Shown piece by piece: positions 25,293 through 34,536 of a stretch of 64,000 nucleotides of DNA. The notes below the pieces were generated by a model, which worked only from the letters and a program-made list of their open reading frames with translations, was not told the DNA's origin and ran no database searches. How positions within the stretch are numbered: position 1 is the stretch's first letter; each line of letters opens with the position of its first letter. This DNA comes from an uncultured Collinsella sp. (GTDB lineage Bacteria; Actinomycetota; Coriobacteriia; Coriobacteriales; Coriobacteriaceae), in NCBI GenBank assembly GCA_900542825.1, contig UQOY01000003.1:62001-126000 (forward strand). Direction: 5' to 3'. The translations under genes and the position numbers were made by a program.

Positions 25293-26315
25293 CTAGTTCG
25301 TGCCGCGGAAACCCTTGCCGACGATCTCGGAGCTGTCGACGATCGTGATAAAGGCGCCCGGATCGACTTCGCGCGCATAGCGGCGTAGTTGCACGGCCTC
25401 GCGACGGCTCAGTACGCTCATGATCACCGTCACGCACTTGCCCGAGAAGGCACCGTAGCCGCGGCTAATGGTCGCCGTGCGGTTGAGATGCTTGACGATA
25501 AACTCCTCGACCTTAAGGGGCTCGGAACAAATGACCGTGCAGACTTTGCGCAGGTGAATGCTCTCAATGGCTTTGTCGACCACGAGTGTCTTGGCAAACA
25601 GGCCGAGCACGCAATACAGACCGACACGCGGGCCATACAAAAAGGCCGCGATGGTCACGATGCCGATATCGACCAGCAGCAGGGCACGGCCAATCTCGAG
25701 CGTCGTGCGGCGCTTGAGGATCATGGCAAGAATGTCCGTGCCACCCGTCGAGGCGCCGATGTCAAAGACAATAGCGCTGCCAAGCGCCGGCAAGATGACG
25801 GCAAAGCACAGGTCGAGCCACATATCGCCCGTCATCGAGACACTGGTCGGGATAAAGAGCTCGAAAAGCGAAACATAGGCGGACAGCGCAAACGAGGCGA
25901 AGACGCTCCACAGGATTGCCTTGCGTTCCAAAAAGATAAAGCCCAAGACGACGAGAACCGCGTTGATAATCCACATAAAGACACCGACGGGCAGGGTCGG
26001 GAACAGCGTGGACAGAATGACCGACACGCCCGAGGTGCCGCCAAAAGCAAAGTGATTAGGGGTTTTAAACGCAACGATGGCAAAGGCCGTAAGAATCAGA
26101 CCCAGATTGAGCTCGGCGAAAAAGCGCGGGAAGCCTGGCTCCTGGCTGCGCTTTTGGCCGGCACGCTCGCCGCGCTCGATATCGGTGCGATCGACCACGC
26201 GCTCCATCGGCACCACGGGAGGACGATGTAGCTCCTCGGCAGCTCGCGATGCCGCCTCTGCCGCGGCGGCCTCAATCGCCCATGCCTTGCTTTCTGTTTC
26301 GCGCTCGTCAGCCAT
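25293..26315 (-). CDS. YitT-family membrane protein with DUF2179 domain
   Basis: A 340-residue protein. It has a charged N-terminal tail (about 1-65), a YitT membrane domain with five or six segments containing GGTSGVSVIL and IGASTGGTDILAM, and a soluble DUF2179 domain at about 265-340 ending VVDSSEIVGKGF. Proposed roles of the family (ion or small-molecule transport) are unproven. The start at 26315 has only a weak GGGG. No operon partner is seen. Confidence 0.85.
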   Translation of the reverse strand: MADERETESKAWAIEAAAAEAASRAAEELHRPPVVPMERVVDRTDIERGERAGQKRSQEPGFPRFFAELNLGLILTAFAIVAFKTPNHFAFGGTSGVSVILSTLFPTLPVGVFMWIINAVLVVLGFIFLERKAILWSVFASFALSAYVSLFELFIPTSVSMTGDMWLDLCFAVILPALGSAIVFDIGASTGGTDILAMILKRRTTLEIGRALLLVDIGIVTIAAFLYGPRVGLYCVLGLFAKTLVVDKAIESIHLRKVCTVICSEPLKVEEFIVKHLNRTATISRGYGAFSGKCVTVIMSVLSRREAVQLRRYAREVDPGAFITIVDSSEIVGKGFRGTN

Positions 26316-26431
26316 TACGGCAACCCCTCGTTAACAATTTGGAAACAATGCGCCCATTAGGGTAACGCGGAACGCGACGATTGCAACCCCTAGTTAGACG
26401 AGTGGTATGCCTACATCGGGGGCATACAAAT

Positions 26432-26469
26432 AACGGCCGGCCGCACATACATCCGTGCGACCGGCCGTT
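26432..26469 (-). terminator. Terminator after the Asp23-family gene
   Basis: A 15-bp GC-rich stem (26432-26446 with 26455-26469, one mismatch) has an 8-nt loop and is followed on the minus strand by TTATTTG. A second GTATGCC/GGCATAC hairpin lies just beyond at 26407-26427. Confidence 0.65.
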
Positions 26470-26482
26470 TGACGTTTTCGCA

Positions 26483-26524
26483 GATAAAACCTGCCAAAAT
26501 AAACCTGTCCCTTTTTGGCAGGTT
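26483..26524. repeat. 42-bp dispersed palindromic repeat, copy A
   Basis: Hairpin with arms AACCTGCCAAAA and TTTTTGGCAGGTT around AAACCTGTCCC. It is identical over 42 bp, in reverse orientation, to 31371-31412. It ends 14 nt before the Asp23-family stop codon. Confidence 0.85.
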
Positions 26525-26538
26525 ACCTTTTTGGTAGG

Positions 26539-27060
26539 TTACTCGTGCTGGTTGGTGCGGTGCTCGTACTCCTCGGGGGTGATGACATCCTCGATGCGCA
26601 GGTTGACGCCTGCCACCTCAAGGCCGGTCATCGCAGCCAGACGCTCGGTCACACGCGCCTTAACGTCGTCGAAAATCGCGGGCGCATAGGCGCCGTACTC
26701 GATAATGACGGAAATGTTAACGACCACGCGGTTGTCATCGGTGACCTCGACTGTCACGCCCTTGGTCAGATTCTCGGCACCAAACTGCTCCTGCACAAAG
26801 TGCATGAGGTTGCCCTTCATGCCCAGGACGTGCGGTACCTCGCGGGTGGCCATGGCGACGATCTTCTCGATCACACCGTTGGAATAGGTCAGCGAGTCCT
26901 CGGACTCGTCCGCTTCCCCATCATCCTCATCCGCATCGTCGGCGGGTTCGGCCTCGACGAGCGCCTCGTCCTCGAGCGTTACGTCCTCGGCCTCGGCGGT
27001 GACGGTCTCGTCTACCTCGAGCTCGGTATCGGCCACATCGACCTTCGTGTTAAAAGCCAT
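26539..27060 (-). CDS. Asp23/Gls24 family envelope stress protein
   Basis: A 173-residue protein. It has an acidic low-complexity N-terminal tail (about 1-58, rich in Glu, Asp and Ala), then an Asp23 domain: NGVIEKIVAMATREVPHVLG, VTDDNRVVVNISVIIEYG, DDVKARVTERLAAMTGLEV and VNLRIEDVITPEE. It is expected to bind the membrane through AmaP. Start has AAGGAGG upstream. It is the last gene of amaP/DUF2273/asp23. Confidence 0.9.
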   Translation of the reverse strand: MAFNTKVDVADTELEVDETVTAEAEDVTLEDEALVEAEPADDADEDDGEADESEDSLTYSNGVIEKIVAMATREVPHVLGMKGNLMHFVQEQFGAENLTKGVTVEVTDDNRVVVNISVIIEYGAYAPAIFDDVKARVTERLAAMTGLEVAGVNLRIEDVITPEEYEHRTNQHE

Positions 27061-27104
27061 GGTTCCTCCTTATGCCCACCGCACACGCGGCGGTCGAATA
27101 CATG

Positions 27105-27482
27105 CTAGCGGCCGCTAAACAGACGGCCGAAGAAGTTGACGATCCCGTTCTCGCCGTCGCGGATCTGGCCAATCACGGCGCCGATCAGCACAAAGAAAGC
27201 GATGACGAGCGTATCCCACAGGCCGAGCGTGAGCACCAGCACGGCGAGCACAAAACCAGCGACGGCTCCAAGCGTGGTGTTGGGATGACGGACGGCATAG
27301 CTCCAGATGGCTGCCCCCGTACCCTTGATGAGACCCATGGCCTCATCAAAATCATCGGCGACCGCGTCATGTGACTCGGTACCCTCCACCTTAGGATCGA
27401 CGACCTCGCCTGCCGGCGCGGCGCTCTGATCGATAGTCAGGCGCGGGGTGCGGACGGTCTTGTCTTGATTGGTATCACTCAC
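27105..27482 (-). CDS. DUF2273-like small membrane protein
   Basis: A 125-residue protein with a polar N-terminal region (about 1-65) and two hydrophobic helices (about 70-112) ending NFFGRLFSGR. DUF2273 proteins regularly accompany AmaP and Asp23. GTG at 27482 is taken as start: GGAGG lies 6 nt upstream and it overlaps the amaP stop by 8 nt, so the two are translationally coupled. The upstream open frame to 27695 is inside amaP. Confidence 0.8.
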   Translation of the reverse strand: MSDTNQDKTVRTPRLTIDQSAAPAGEVVDPKVEGTESHDAVADDFDEAMGLIKGTGAAIWSYAVRHPNTTLGAVAGFVLAVLVLTLGLWDTLVIAFFVLIGAVIGQIRDGENGIVNFFGRLFSGR

Positions 27483-28020
27483 CGGAAACCTCCACGGTCT
27501 GGACGGTAGTCTTGGACGGCAAAAAACGAACGCGCGCAGTCGTGCCCGGCGTGCCGAGCATAGTGTCGCAGGCCTCCTCGATACGTTGCTGCATCGCGGC
27601 TGCAAGGGAAGCCACGTCCCGGTCGTCGAGCGCGATGGCGTCGACCTTAAAACGGACGTGCGATTCGTCGGAGCCCTGCACGCGCGCCTCGACATGCTCG
27701 ATCATCACTCGGTCGTCGCGCTCTGCCGCGGTGCGAGCACACGAGGAGAGGGCAGCGAGCGTGACCTCGATATTACGCTCCCCCGCCGGATGCACGCAGG
27801 ACGGCTCGCGACGAGCAAACACCAGGCGGAAGAAACCCACGAGCACGCCGAGCGCCACGACGCCGCCGCACGCCGTAACAACGATGCGAGGCAGCGGATC
27901 GCGCATCAGCAGCATAAAGCGATAGGTATATGGCCCCCAAAACTGGCAGACCAACGTACCCAGCGCCACGACGGCGGCGGCAAGATACACGATCGCCAGG
28001 GCTCGTTTGAGCACGCGCAT
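27475..28020 (-). CDS. amaP: Alkaline shock response membrane anchor protein AmaP
   Basis: A 181-residue protein with two N-terminal transmembrane helices (about 8-27 and 45-67) followed by a soluble domain with alternating strands and helices, as in AmaP, the membrane anchor of Asp23. First gene of the envelope-stress set, starting with AAGGGAG before ATG at 28020. Confidence 0.82.
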   Translation of the reverse strand: MRVLKRALAIVYLAAAVVALGTLVCQFWGPYTYRFMLLMRDPLPRIVVTACGGVVALGVLVGFFRLVFARREPSCVHPAGERNIEVTLAALSSCARTAAERDDRVMIEHVEARVQGSDESHVRFKVDAIALDDRDVASLAAAMQQRIEEACDTMLGTPGTTARVRFLPSKTTVQTVEVSGE

Positions 28021-28074
28021 GCGGCGCTCCCTTCAAATCTCGATCCACAGAATGCAAAACGATTCGCATCATTA

Positions 28075-28117
28075 TAAAAGAGCCGGGTCCGGTGCCTCAT
28101 GCACGCGGATCCGGCTC
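28075..28117 (-). terminator. Terminator after yebC
   Basis: On the minus strand GAGCCGGATCCG pairs with CGGACCCGGCTC (one mismatch), followed by TTTTATAATG. Confidence 0.7.
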
Positions 28118-28186
28118 ATCTATTCCACGAGGCTTGCATGCTCGCTTCATTATGCCCAGATATGCACGGCTCAATCCGTGCGGGCG

Positions 28187-28993
28187 CTACTCCTCCTCGA
28201 GGGCAGCGATGACCTCGTCGGTCATGTCCATGGTGCTGTAAACATCCTGGACGTCGTCGAGCTCCTCAAGACGGTCGATGAGGCGCTGAACCTTCTTGGC
28301 GTCGGCGCCGGAGACCTCGGTCGGGGTGGTCGGGACCATGGTGGTCTCGGAGCCCTTGACCTGGACGCCCTGCTCCTCGAGCGCCTTGGAGACAGCCATG
28401 ACCTCGTTGGCGGTAGTCCAGACGATCCACTCCTCGCCGGCGTCCTCGTAGTCCTCGCCACCGGCCTCGGCGATCGCCATCATGAACTCATCCTCGTCAC
28501 CGGCAGCACCGTTGGCGATCATGGTCTCCTTCTTGGCGTTCTCGTCCAGGACCTCCTTGGCAACGACGATCTGGCCCTTGCGCTCAAACTGGAAGGCGAC
28601 GGAACCGGAGGTGCCCAGGTTGCCACCAGCGTGGGAGAAGGCGGAACGGACATCGGCGGCGGTGCGGTTGCGGTTGTCGGTCAGGCAGTCGACGTAGACG
28701 GCAACGCCGGCGGGACCGTAGCCCTCGTACACGATGTTCTCGTAGACGGCGGCATCGGCACCCGAACCAAAGGCCTTATCGATAGCGGACTTGATCTTGT
28801 CCTTAGGCATGGACTGAGCCTTGGCCTTGGCAACGGCAGCGGCGAGGCTGGCGTTGTTCTCGGGCAGCGGGTCGCCGCCGAGACGGGCAGCAACGGTGAT
28901 GTTGCGGCTGAGCTTGGAGAAGAGGGCGGAACGCTTGGCGTCCTGCGCGCCCTTACGATGCTTGGTTGTGGCCCACTTAGAGTGTCCGGACAT
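28187..28993 (-). CDS. yebC: YebC/PmpR-family DNA-binding or translation-associated regulator
   Basis: A 268-residue protein. It begins SGHSKWATTKHRKGAQDAKR, the fixed YebC N terminus, followed by FSKLSRNITVAARLGG, MPKDKIKSAIDKA and NRNRTAADVRSAFSHAGG. Slightly longer than the usual 240-250 residues, with an insertion and an acidic C terminus. Family members have been described as transcription regulators and, more recently, as factors that relieve ribosome stalling. Start at 28993 has AGGAGA upstream. No ruv genes are next to it. Confidence 0.93.
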   Translation of the reverse strand: MSGHSKWATTKHRKGAQDAKRSALFSKLSRNITVAARLGGDPLPENNASLAAAVAKAKAQSMPKDKIKSAIDKAFGSGADAAVYENIVYEGYGPAGVAVYVDCLTDNRNRTAADVRSAFSHAGGNLGTSGSVAFQFERKGQIVVAKEVLDENAKKETMIANGAAGDEDEFMMAIAEAGGEDYEDAGEEWIVWTTANEVMAVSKALEEQGVQVKGSETTMVPTTPTEVSGADAKKVQRLIDRLEELDDVQDVYSTMDMTDEVIAALEEE

Positions 28994-29125
28994 ACGTGTC
29001 TCCTATCGGTTTCGACCTAAAGCCCAGCGCGAATGCTCGGGCAATATAAACAAACGCTATAAATGATATACCTACTGGCCTGTGAGATAAACAAAAAAAT
29101 GAAGGCGTCGTGATGATGCAGCCCC

Positions 29126-29158
29126 TTGGCACAAAGCAGCCTGACCCCAATGCGCCAA
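29126..29158. repeat. Palindromic repeat with GGGGTCAG core
   Basis: Arms TTGGCACA and TGCGCCAA surround AAGCAGCCTGACCCCA. It sits just after the stop of the DUF6020-like gene (29166) and resembles the variable-arm class at 31371, 31452, 44753 and 60032. Confidence 0.45.
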
Positions 29159-29165
29159 TCTTTGG

Positions 29166-31349
29166 TTAGGTCCACAGGCGGTCGCTGCGGGTGATCGTGG
29201 CGCCGATGGCGAAAGGCATGCATGCAATGACCGGGTACAGGTAGCGCATGTAGGTCGACCCATTACATGGACCAATCAGGCACACAGCGAGCACACCCAG
29301 CAGCGGTATCCAGATGGCCAGCGCGCGCCACGAATGGCGGCGCAACAGGTAGACCACCACGACGATCATGATCCACACGTAGGTGGCCGAGCTCATGGTG
29401 AGCGAGATAAACGGAATGCGCTGCACCGCCACGCGGTACAGGTTAATCAGGTGGTCGCACCAGCGCACGGCTTTGCTGTCGACCGGATGGAAGTCGAAGT
29501 ACTTAAGGTTATCGGGCTTCGCCATGATCTCGGCACTGCGCGCTGTGCTGTAGACCCATGCGTCGCGAGCGCTCGGATAAAAATACCCATAGTAGTTATT
29601 GATGAGCGCCGAGATATAGCACCCGGGGTCCTTTTTGAACATCTGGGCCCACACCTCAAAATAGGCCTTGATGTCCTCCTGCGAGGCGTACTCGTTAAAG
29701 CAATTTTTGACGGCGTCCGACTTATCCGGGTTGTAACGGCGGCCCAGATTCTCGTACTTGAGCACACGGTCGATCACGGCACGCTCTTCGTCGGTCACCA
29801 AGCCGTCGCAAGGAGCCTCCACGATGGTGCCGTCCTCCTTAACCGTGGGGTTGACGCCCGAGTTGAGGCCGTCGTGCTTTTGGACAAAACGAGCCGTCTG
29901 CTGGAACGGAATCGAGAGGATTTCGCGCTTGGAACCAGGCGTGATGTCATGTGCCGGCATAAAGACCTTGGTGAAGTACATATTAGAGGCAAGGCAGAGT
30001 GCAAGCACCGCAAGAACTCCCACCCAGCGGAAACGCGGGGTGGTGCCCGAAGGCGCAGCACCAGCCTGCTTGGCTGCACGACGAGCCACGTGCGCGTCCC
30101 ATGCGCAAAACGCCGCCGCGATTACGCATGTCGCCAGGGGAAACACCAGGCCGCCGTTGCGCAGAAACGTGGAACCCATGGCGCCCATAGCGAGCAGCAG
30201 CCAGTCATGGCGCGCAAAGAGCACGGGCCTCTGTTCGCCCGCACGCTCGGCATTGGCATCGCGACGGGGCAGGCCGCATGCCACAAGCTTCACGGTCTGC
30301 ACCAACAGCACCAAAAACGCGTCGGCAAACAGCACATCTTTGGTAAGCAGGGCCGCGTAGTTGGAGAACATGGGCATAAACACAAAGAACAGCAAGATCA
30401 CGCCGCGGACCGGCAGGCTCACGCCTAGCTTGCGCAGCGACGAGATGGAATAGGCCATACAGGCGGCCGTAATGACGAACTGAGCGCAGGTGTAGATGGC
30501 AAGACCTGCGTTGGCGCTGTTGAACAGTGAAAGCCCCAGCTGGACGCACGAACCGATGATAGCCGTGTGCACCACGGGGTGATGTCCGTTGAGCAACACA
30601 TTGGGATTGAGCAGACGCAGGTAGTCACTCGTGCCGTTGGGGTAGTTGAACCATTGGCGGATTTGCGCGCCCGTATCTCCCATAAAGAGGCCGGGCAGCG
30701 AGGCGATAAGCGTGGGCGTCCAGACAATCATGAGCACAAGAAACGGCCCGACAAAGGGATGGACCGAGAGCACGGCGTGGGCAACACGCCACACGCGACC
30801 AAAGTGGGTCTCCGAAAACGGAATGCGGCGGGAGCTCAACCAATCCAAAAACTCAAAAGCCAGATAGAAGGCCACAATCGCCAGAAGCATCCAGCCCGCG
30901 CCGCCAATCCAGGCGCAGATAACGCGTGCCTTGTCGCCCAGCACAATCTCTGCCGAATCGGTAAGGTCGTAGCTACGGCCGAACACCATGCAAACGGCAA
31001 AGAACAGCGATGGCAGCACGACCGACGGGCGCCAAGCGTCACCGCGGCCAAAGAACACATAGCGAAACGGCAGCGTGAGCAAGCAGGCAAGCGCGAGCAG
31101 CATCACTGCGTCGGTATGGCCGGCAAACGAGAGAAGTACCTCGTAACACACGTAGAGCGTGCCCGTCGCCTTGGGGTCGATCGCCAGGACCGCATTGCTC
31201 GACACCGGGGCGGGGTCGATGGAAAACGCCGTAGTCGCCAGCAGGGCGAGCAAAAATGCGATGAGCGTCTGCTTGGCGGGATAGCGCTTAAACCAAACGA
31301 TGCGGGCGGCGTCGCGCGCAGCCGTTGCGGAGAGGTCGGAATCCTTCAC
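29166..31349 (-). CDS. Large polytopic membrane protein, DUF6020-like (GT-C-like)
   Basis: A 727-residue protein with about 12 hydrophobic segments. A loop after the first block contains MGDTGAQIRQWFNYPNGTSD and HHPVVHT, and a soluble loop (about 470-620) precedes the final helices. This layout matches DUF6020 proteins, which look like GT-C-type membrane transferases; enzyme activity is inferred. The start is GTG at 31349, with AAAGG a little far upstream. It is flanked by palindromic repeats on both sides. No partner genes are seen. Confidence 0.7.
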   Translation of the reverse strand: MKDSDLSATAARDAARIVWFKRYPAKQTLIAFLLALLATTAFSIDPAPVSSNAVLAIDPKATGTLYVCYEVLLSFAGHTDAVMLLALACLLTLPFRYVFFGRGDAWRPSVVLPSLFFAVCMVFGRSYDLTDSAEIVLGDKARVICAWIGGAGWMLLAIVAFYLAFEFLDWLSSRRIPFSETHFGRVWRVAHAVLSVHPFVGPFLVLMIVWTPTLIASLPGLFMGDTGAQIRQWFNYPNGTSDYLRLLNPNVLLNGHHPVVHTAIIGSCVQLGLSLFNSANAGLAIYTCAQFVITAACMAYSISSLRKLGVSLPVRGVILLFFVFMPMFSNYAALLTKDVLFADAFLVLLVQTVKLVACGLPRRDANAERAGEQRPVLFARHDWLLLAMGAMGSTFLRNGGLVFPLATCVIAAAFCAWDAHVARRAAKQAGAAPSGTTPRFRWVGVLAVLALCLASNMYFTKVFMPAHDITPGSKREILSIPFQQTARFVQKHDGLNSGVNPTVKEDGTIVEAPCDGLVTDEERAVIDRVLKYENLGRRYNPDKSDAVKNCFNEYASQEDIKAYFEVWAQMFKKDPGCYISALINNYYGYFYPSARDAWVYSTARSAEIMAKPDNLKYFDFHPVDSKAVRWCDHLINLYRVAVQRIPFISLTMSSATYVWIMIVVVVYLLRRHSWRALAIWIPLLGVLAVCLIGPCNGSTYMRYLYPVIACMPFAIGATITRSDRLWT

Positions 31350-31370
31350 AGTCCGAATAGCCTTTCTAGA

Positions 31371-31412
31371 AACCTGCCAAAAAGGGACAGGTTTATTTTG
31401 GCAGGTTTTATC
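31371..31412. repeat. 42-bp dispersed palindromic repeat, copy B
   Basis: Exact reverse-complement copy of 26483-26524: AACCTGCCAAAA, AGGGACAGGTTTA, then TTTTGGCAGGTT plus TTATC. It lies in the leader region of the DUF6020-like gene, 22 nt before its start. Confidence 0.85.
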
Positions 31413-31451
31413 TGGGGAAACGTTACGGTTCTGTCATCGTTGCCCGGCAAA

Positions 31452-31486
31452 ACCACCACAAAGGTGCCTGTCCCCCTTGTGGTGGT
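31452..31486. repeat. Palindromic repeat with CTGTCCC core
   Basis: Arms ACCACCACAA and TTGTGGTGGT surround AGGTGCCTGTCCCCC. The arms differ from the copy 40 bp away while the CCTGTCCC core is shared. It ends 10 nt before the lgt stop. Confidence 0.75.
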
Positions 31487-31495
31487 ATGTGGTGG

Positions 31496-32317
31496 CTAGG
31501 CGTCGAGGTAGATGCGCTGGGGACGGTTGCGGCGGAGGGCAAAGATGACAAGCGCCAGGCCCGCAATCACGAGTGGCAGACTCAGTAGCTGACCCATGGT
31601 GATGACGCCGCCCAGCAGATAGCCCAGCTGGGCATCGGGCACGCGCACAAACTCAATGAGGAAGCGGACGATGCCGTAACCCATCACAAACACGCCCATA
31701 AACGTGCCCTGGGGCAGCAGCGGTTTTTTGCGGCTGAGCACCTGCAAGATGCAAAAGAGCACAATGCCCTCTAGGAATGCCTCGTAGAGCTGGGAGGGAT
31801 GGCGCGGCATATCGCCCGCGGTGCCGCCGAAGATCACGCCCCAGGGCAAATCGGTCGGCTTGCCCCACAGCTCGCCGTTGACAAAGTTGGCGCAGCGCCC
31901 CAGGCACAGGGCCAGCGGAGCACCGATGACCGCAAGGTCTGCCAAAGTCCAGGCATCGAGCTTGTACATACGGCACACGAGCACGCCACCGATGATGCCG
32001 CCCACCAGGCCGCCGTGGAAACTCATGCCGCCTTCGTTGGTGGCGAAGATCTCGAGCGGATGCGCCCAATAGTAGCCGTCGCCGTAAAAGATGACGTAGA
32101 ACAGGCGGGCGCCAATGATAAGGCCAAAGACCACACCGACCACGACGCTCGTCAGATCGTCGACCGTAATGTCGAAACCCCAGCGACGCTGCGTGCGGTA
32201 CATGACGACCGCCGTGAGCAGAGCTCCGACCACATAGGCCAAGCCGTACCAGTAGATGGTGATGGGCCCCGCCGAAATGGCGACGGGATCAAGCATATGG
32301 TAGAAGTCGTTGAGCAT
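31496..32317 (-). CDS. lgt: Phosphatidylglycerol--prolipoprotein diacylglyceryl transferase
   Basis: Adds diacylglycerol to the lipobox Cys of prolipoproteins in the membrane. It has 273 residues and seven hydrophobic segments. The essential region is present: SFHGGLVGGIIGG and GRCANFVNGELWGKPTDLPW. The start at 32317 (MLNDFYHML) has TAGGAGGG upstream; the open frame to 32377 is ignored. Confidence 0.95.
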   Translation of the reverse strand: MLNDFYHMLDPVAISAGPITIYWYGLAYVVGALLTAVVMYRTQRRWGFDITVDDLTSVVVGVVFGLIIGARLFYVIFYGDGYYWAHPLEIFATNEGGMSFHGGLVGGIIGGVLVCRMYKLDAWTLADLAVIGAPLALCLGRCANFVNGELWGKPTDLPWGVIFGGTAGDMPRHPSQLYEAFLEGIVLFCILQVLSRKKPLLPQGTFMGVFVMGYGIVRFLIEFVRVPDAQLGYLLGGVITMGQLLSLPLVIAGLALVIFALRRNRPQRIYLDA

Positions 32318-32426
32318 GTCGACCCTCCTACTCCCTACATACAAATGCGGCCGCGGGCCTTTCGCTCGCAGCCGCATATTTGGGCGTAACGTCTATGCGG
32401 AGTACGCCGTCCGCAGCTTTCGCATC

Positions 32427-32705
32427 TTAGAACGGCGCGTACTCGTCGTACAGGTCCTCCGTCTCGCCGGAGGCATTGACCTGCTCGACACGGGTAACGC
32501 CGGGTACGTGCTCCTTGAGAATACGCTCGATACCCATGGACAGGGTCAGTGCGCTCATAGGGCAGCCGGCGCAGGCACCCTGAAGCTCAAGCTGGACGAC
32601 GCCCTCGTCGTCGACGCCCACATACTCCATATCGCCGCCGTCAGCCTGCAGGTTGGGGCGGATCTCCTCAAGAACCTTCTTAAGCAGCTCTTCGTTAACA
32701 GCCAC
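32427..32705 (-). CDS. NifU-like C-terminal domain protein (Fe-S cluster carrier)
   Basis: A 92-residue stand-alone Nfu domain with the cluster-binding CAGCPMS motif at about 45-51 and LQADGGDMEYVG. It is likely to carry or deliver [4Fe-4S] clusters. The start is GTG at 32705, preceded by AAAGGAG. No suf or isc genes are near. Confidence 0.88.
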   Translation of the reverse strand: MAVNEELLKKVLEEIRPNLQADGGDMEYVGVDDEGVVQLELQGACAGCPMSALTLSMGIERILKEHVPGVTRVEQVNASGETEDLYDEYAPF

Positions 32706-32880
32706 AGGGGCTCCTTTCTCACAATAACGCGGGCGCGCCCGCGGACAGAGCTATGTTACTACAGCCATGTACCCGCTCACGAGCCGTCCATGCGCGCGGA
32801 CACGACTTTCACGAGCAGTCAATTTGGGACGGGGCTTTTTAGCTGCTTTTGCCGACGCCCGGCGCTAGCACACGCTGCCG

Positions 32881-33405
32881 CTACTGCTGAGTTTGTTCCC
32901 CGGTGCCGATGTGGACATCGACGATAACCTGGCGGTAGCTGATGCCGCAGGAGTCGAGAATGCGGCGACTGATGCGGCCGTCGTCGGTGTCGGCGTACTT
33001 ATTGTCCAGGTAGACAACCTCGCCCACGCCCACCTGCGCCAGGATCTTGGCGCAGTCATGGCACGGGAACAGCGTGACGTAGACCGTGGAACCCTCAAGG
33101 TCTTTGAGCGAGCCGCGGTAGTTGAGCACGGCGTTGGCCTCGGCATGGACTACGTAGTTATGCTTGTCCTGCAGCGGGTCATCGCTCGTGCCCCACGGGA
33201 AAAAGTCATCGTTGAGTGCCGAGGGCGTACCGTTGTAGCCCACCGAAAGGATGCGGTGGTTGGTGCTGGCGATGCACGCGCCCACCTGCGTGTTGGGGTC
33301 CTTGCTACGGCGCTGCGCGGCGATGGCCACGCTCATAAAGAACTCGTCCCAGCTAATAACGTCGCGGCGCTTGCCCGACGTGGTTTGATGAAGATCGTCC
33401 GACAT
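32881..33405 (-). CDS. Deoxycytidylate deaminase (ComEB-like)
   Basis: Zinc-dependent deamination of dCMP to dUMP for thymidylate supply. It has 174 residues with the HAE motif at 87-89 and PCHDC at about 114-118, plus GYNGTPSALND near the N terminus. The start at 33405 (MSDDLHQ) has GGAGG upstream; the open frame to 33441 is ignored. A com-type role in DNA uptake is not implied by context. Confidence 0.92.
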   Translation of the reverse strand: MSDDLHQTTSGKRRDVISWDEFFMSVAIAAQRRSKDPNTQVGACIASTNHRILSVGYNGTPSALNDDFFPWGTSDDPLQDKHNYVVHAEANAVLNYRGSLKDLEGSTVYVTLFPCHDCAKILAQVGVGEVVYLDNKYADTDDGRISRRILDSCGISYRQVIVDVHIGTGEQTQQ

Positions 33406-33492
33406 GGCAGACACCTCCGAAATCGCAATAATTTGACCCATTGTAGCAGGTGAAAGGTGGGGCTGTTTCCTCCCCCCCCGACGTCCTCGGCT

Positions 33493-34344
33493 TTATGCGC
33501 GGCGAGGCTTTTGGTTGATGCGGTACAGTTCGGCGAGACCCCGTAGCGTCAGCGCGTCGTCTACCGTCAGGCTGTGGCCGACCAACGCCGCGAGCGCCTC
33601 GGCATCGTCGCCGGTGATGACGATGGGCACGCTGCCCTCCCCCGCCGCCTTGGTCGAGCGCATCTCGGCAAGCACCATGTCGAGCATGCCGTCGATGCGG
33701 GCCACCTCGCCCAAGACCACGCCCGAGCGCATGGCCTCGCGCGTGTTGCGACCGATCACATGCGTGGGTGCCGAGGGCTCGACCTGCGGCAGGCGCGCCG
33801 CAGCGGCCGAAAGCGAGCGGGCGCCGAGTGCCAGACCCGGCGCGATGACGCCGCCGACAAAGGTTCCGCGCACATCGATGACCTCGATATTGGTCGTAGT
33901 GCCCAGGTCAATCACGATGCACGGAGAGCCGTAGACGGCACGGGCCGCCACGGCGTCGGCGATGCGGTCGGGACCGATCTCGGCCGGGTCGTCGTAGTGC
34001 ACGGGCATACCGGTCTTGAGACCCGGCCCCACGGTGAGCACGCGCCCCGTGCAGGTGCGGGAAAGCGCCGCCTTCCACGGGCGCTCGAGCGCCGGCACCA
34101 CGCAGCTCAGCACTGCGGCTGCGGGAACGAGCACACCCGGCATGCCCGCATCAGCTGACAGCGCGCCCATGACCTGCGCGAGCCTCATGCGCGCCTCGTC
34201 GGCTGTGATGCTCGACGGCGTCGTGATCTCGCACGTCGCAAGCGGGCATTCCTGTGCCGCGGCCGAATCCTCGGCAAACAGGCCAAAGCGAATGAACGTG
34301 TTGCCCACGTCGACCGTCAATATGTATGCGCACCCATTAAGCAT
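33493..34344 (-). CDS. coaX: Type III pantothenate kinase
   Basis: First step of CoA synthesis. It has 283 residues in the ASKHA fold: LTVDVGNTFIRFGLF at the N terminus, GPDRIADAVAA in the middle, and VIDLGTTTNIEVID. Type III enzymes are not inhibited by CoA. The start at 34344 (MLNGCAYI) has AAAGGAG upstream. It is divergent from the OPT transporter gene. Confidence 0.95.
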   Translation of the reverse strand: MLNGCAYILTVDVGNTFIRFGLFAEDSAAAQECPLATCEITTPSSITADEARMRLAQVMGALSADAGMPGVLVPAAAVLSCVVPALERPWKAALSRTCTGRVLTVGPGLKTGMPVHYDDPAEIGPDRIADAVAARAVYGSPCIVIDLGTTTNIEVIDVRGTFVGGVIAPGLALGARSLSAAAARLPQVEPSAPTHVIGRNTREAMRSGVVLGEVARIDGMLDMVLAEMRSTKAAGEGSVPIVITGDDAEALAALVGHSLTVDDALTLRGLAELYRINQKPRRA

Positions 34345-34420
34345 CGTCGGCGCTCCTTTCGTCTGCCCAGCAGTATATCGCCTACCTAAACCAGTCATCC
34401 CAAAATGGCTAGGTTGCGGC

Positions 34421-34426
34421 TATACT
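34421..34426 (+). promoter_or_regulatory. Candidate -10 box for OPT transporter gene
   Basis: TATACT lies 111 nt before the start codon. No good -35 box is seen. The leader between can fold into a GC-rich hairpin (about 34469-34517). Confidence 0.3.
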
Positions 34427-34536
34427 GATGCGCGGTTGTGCGCGAGCTCACGCGGCAGCCCTTGGTAACCCGACTTCCCGCGCCGTATCCGTAGCGGCGC
34501 TTGCGGGGGAAGCGGATATACGCAAAGGAGTTCTAT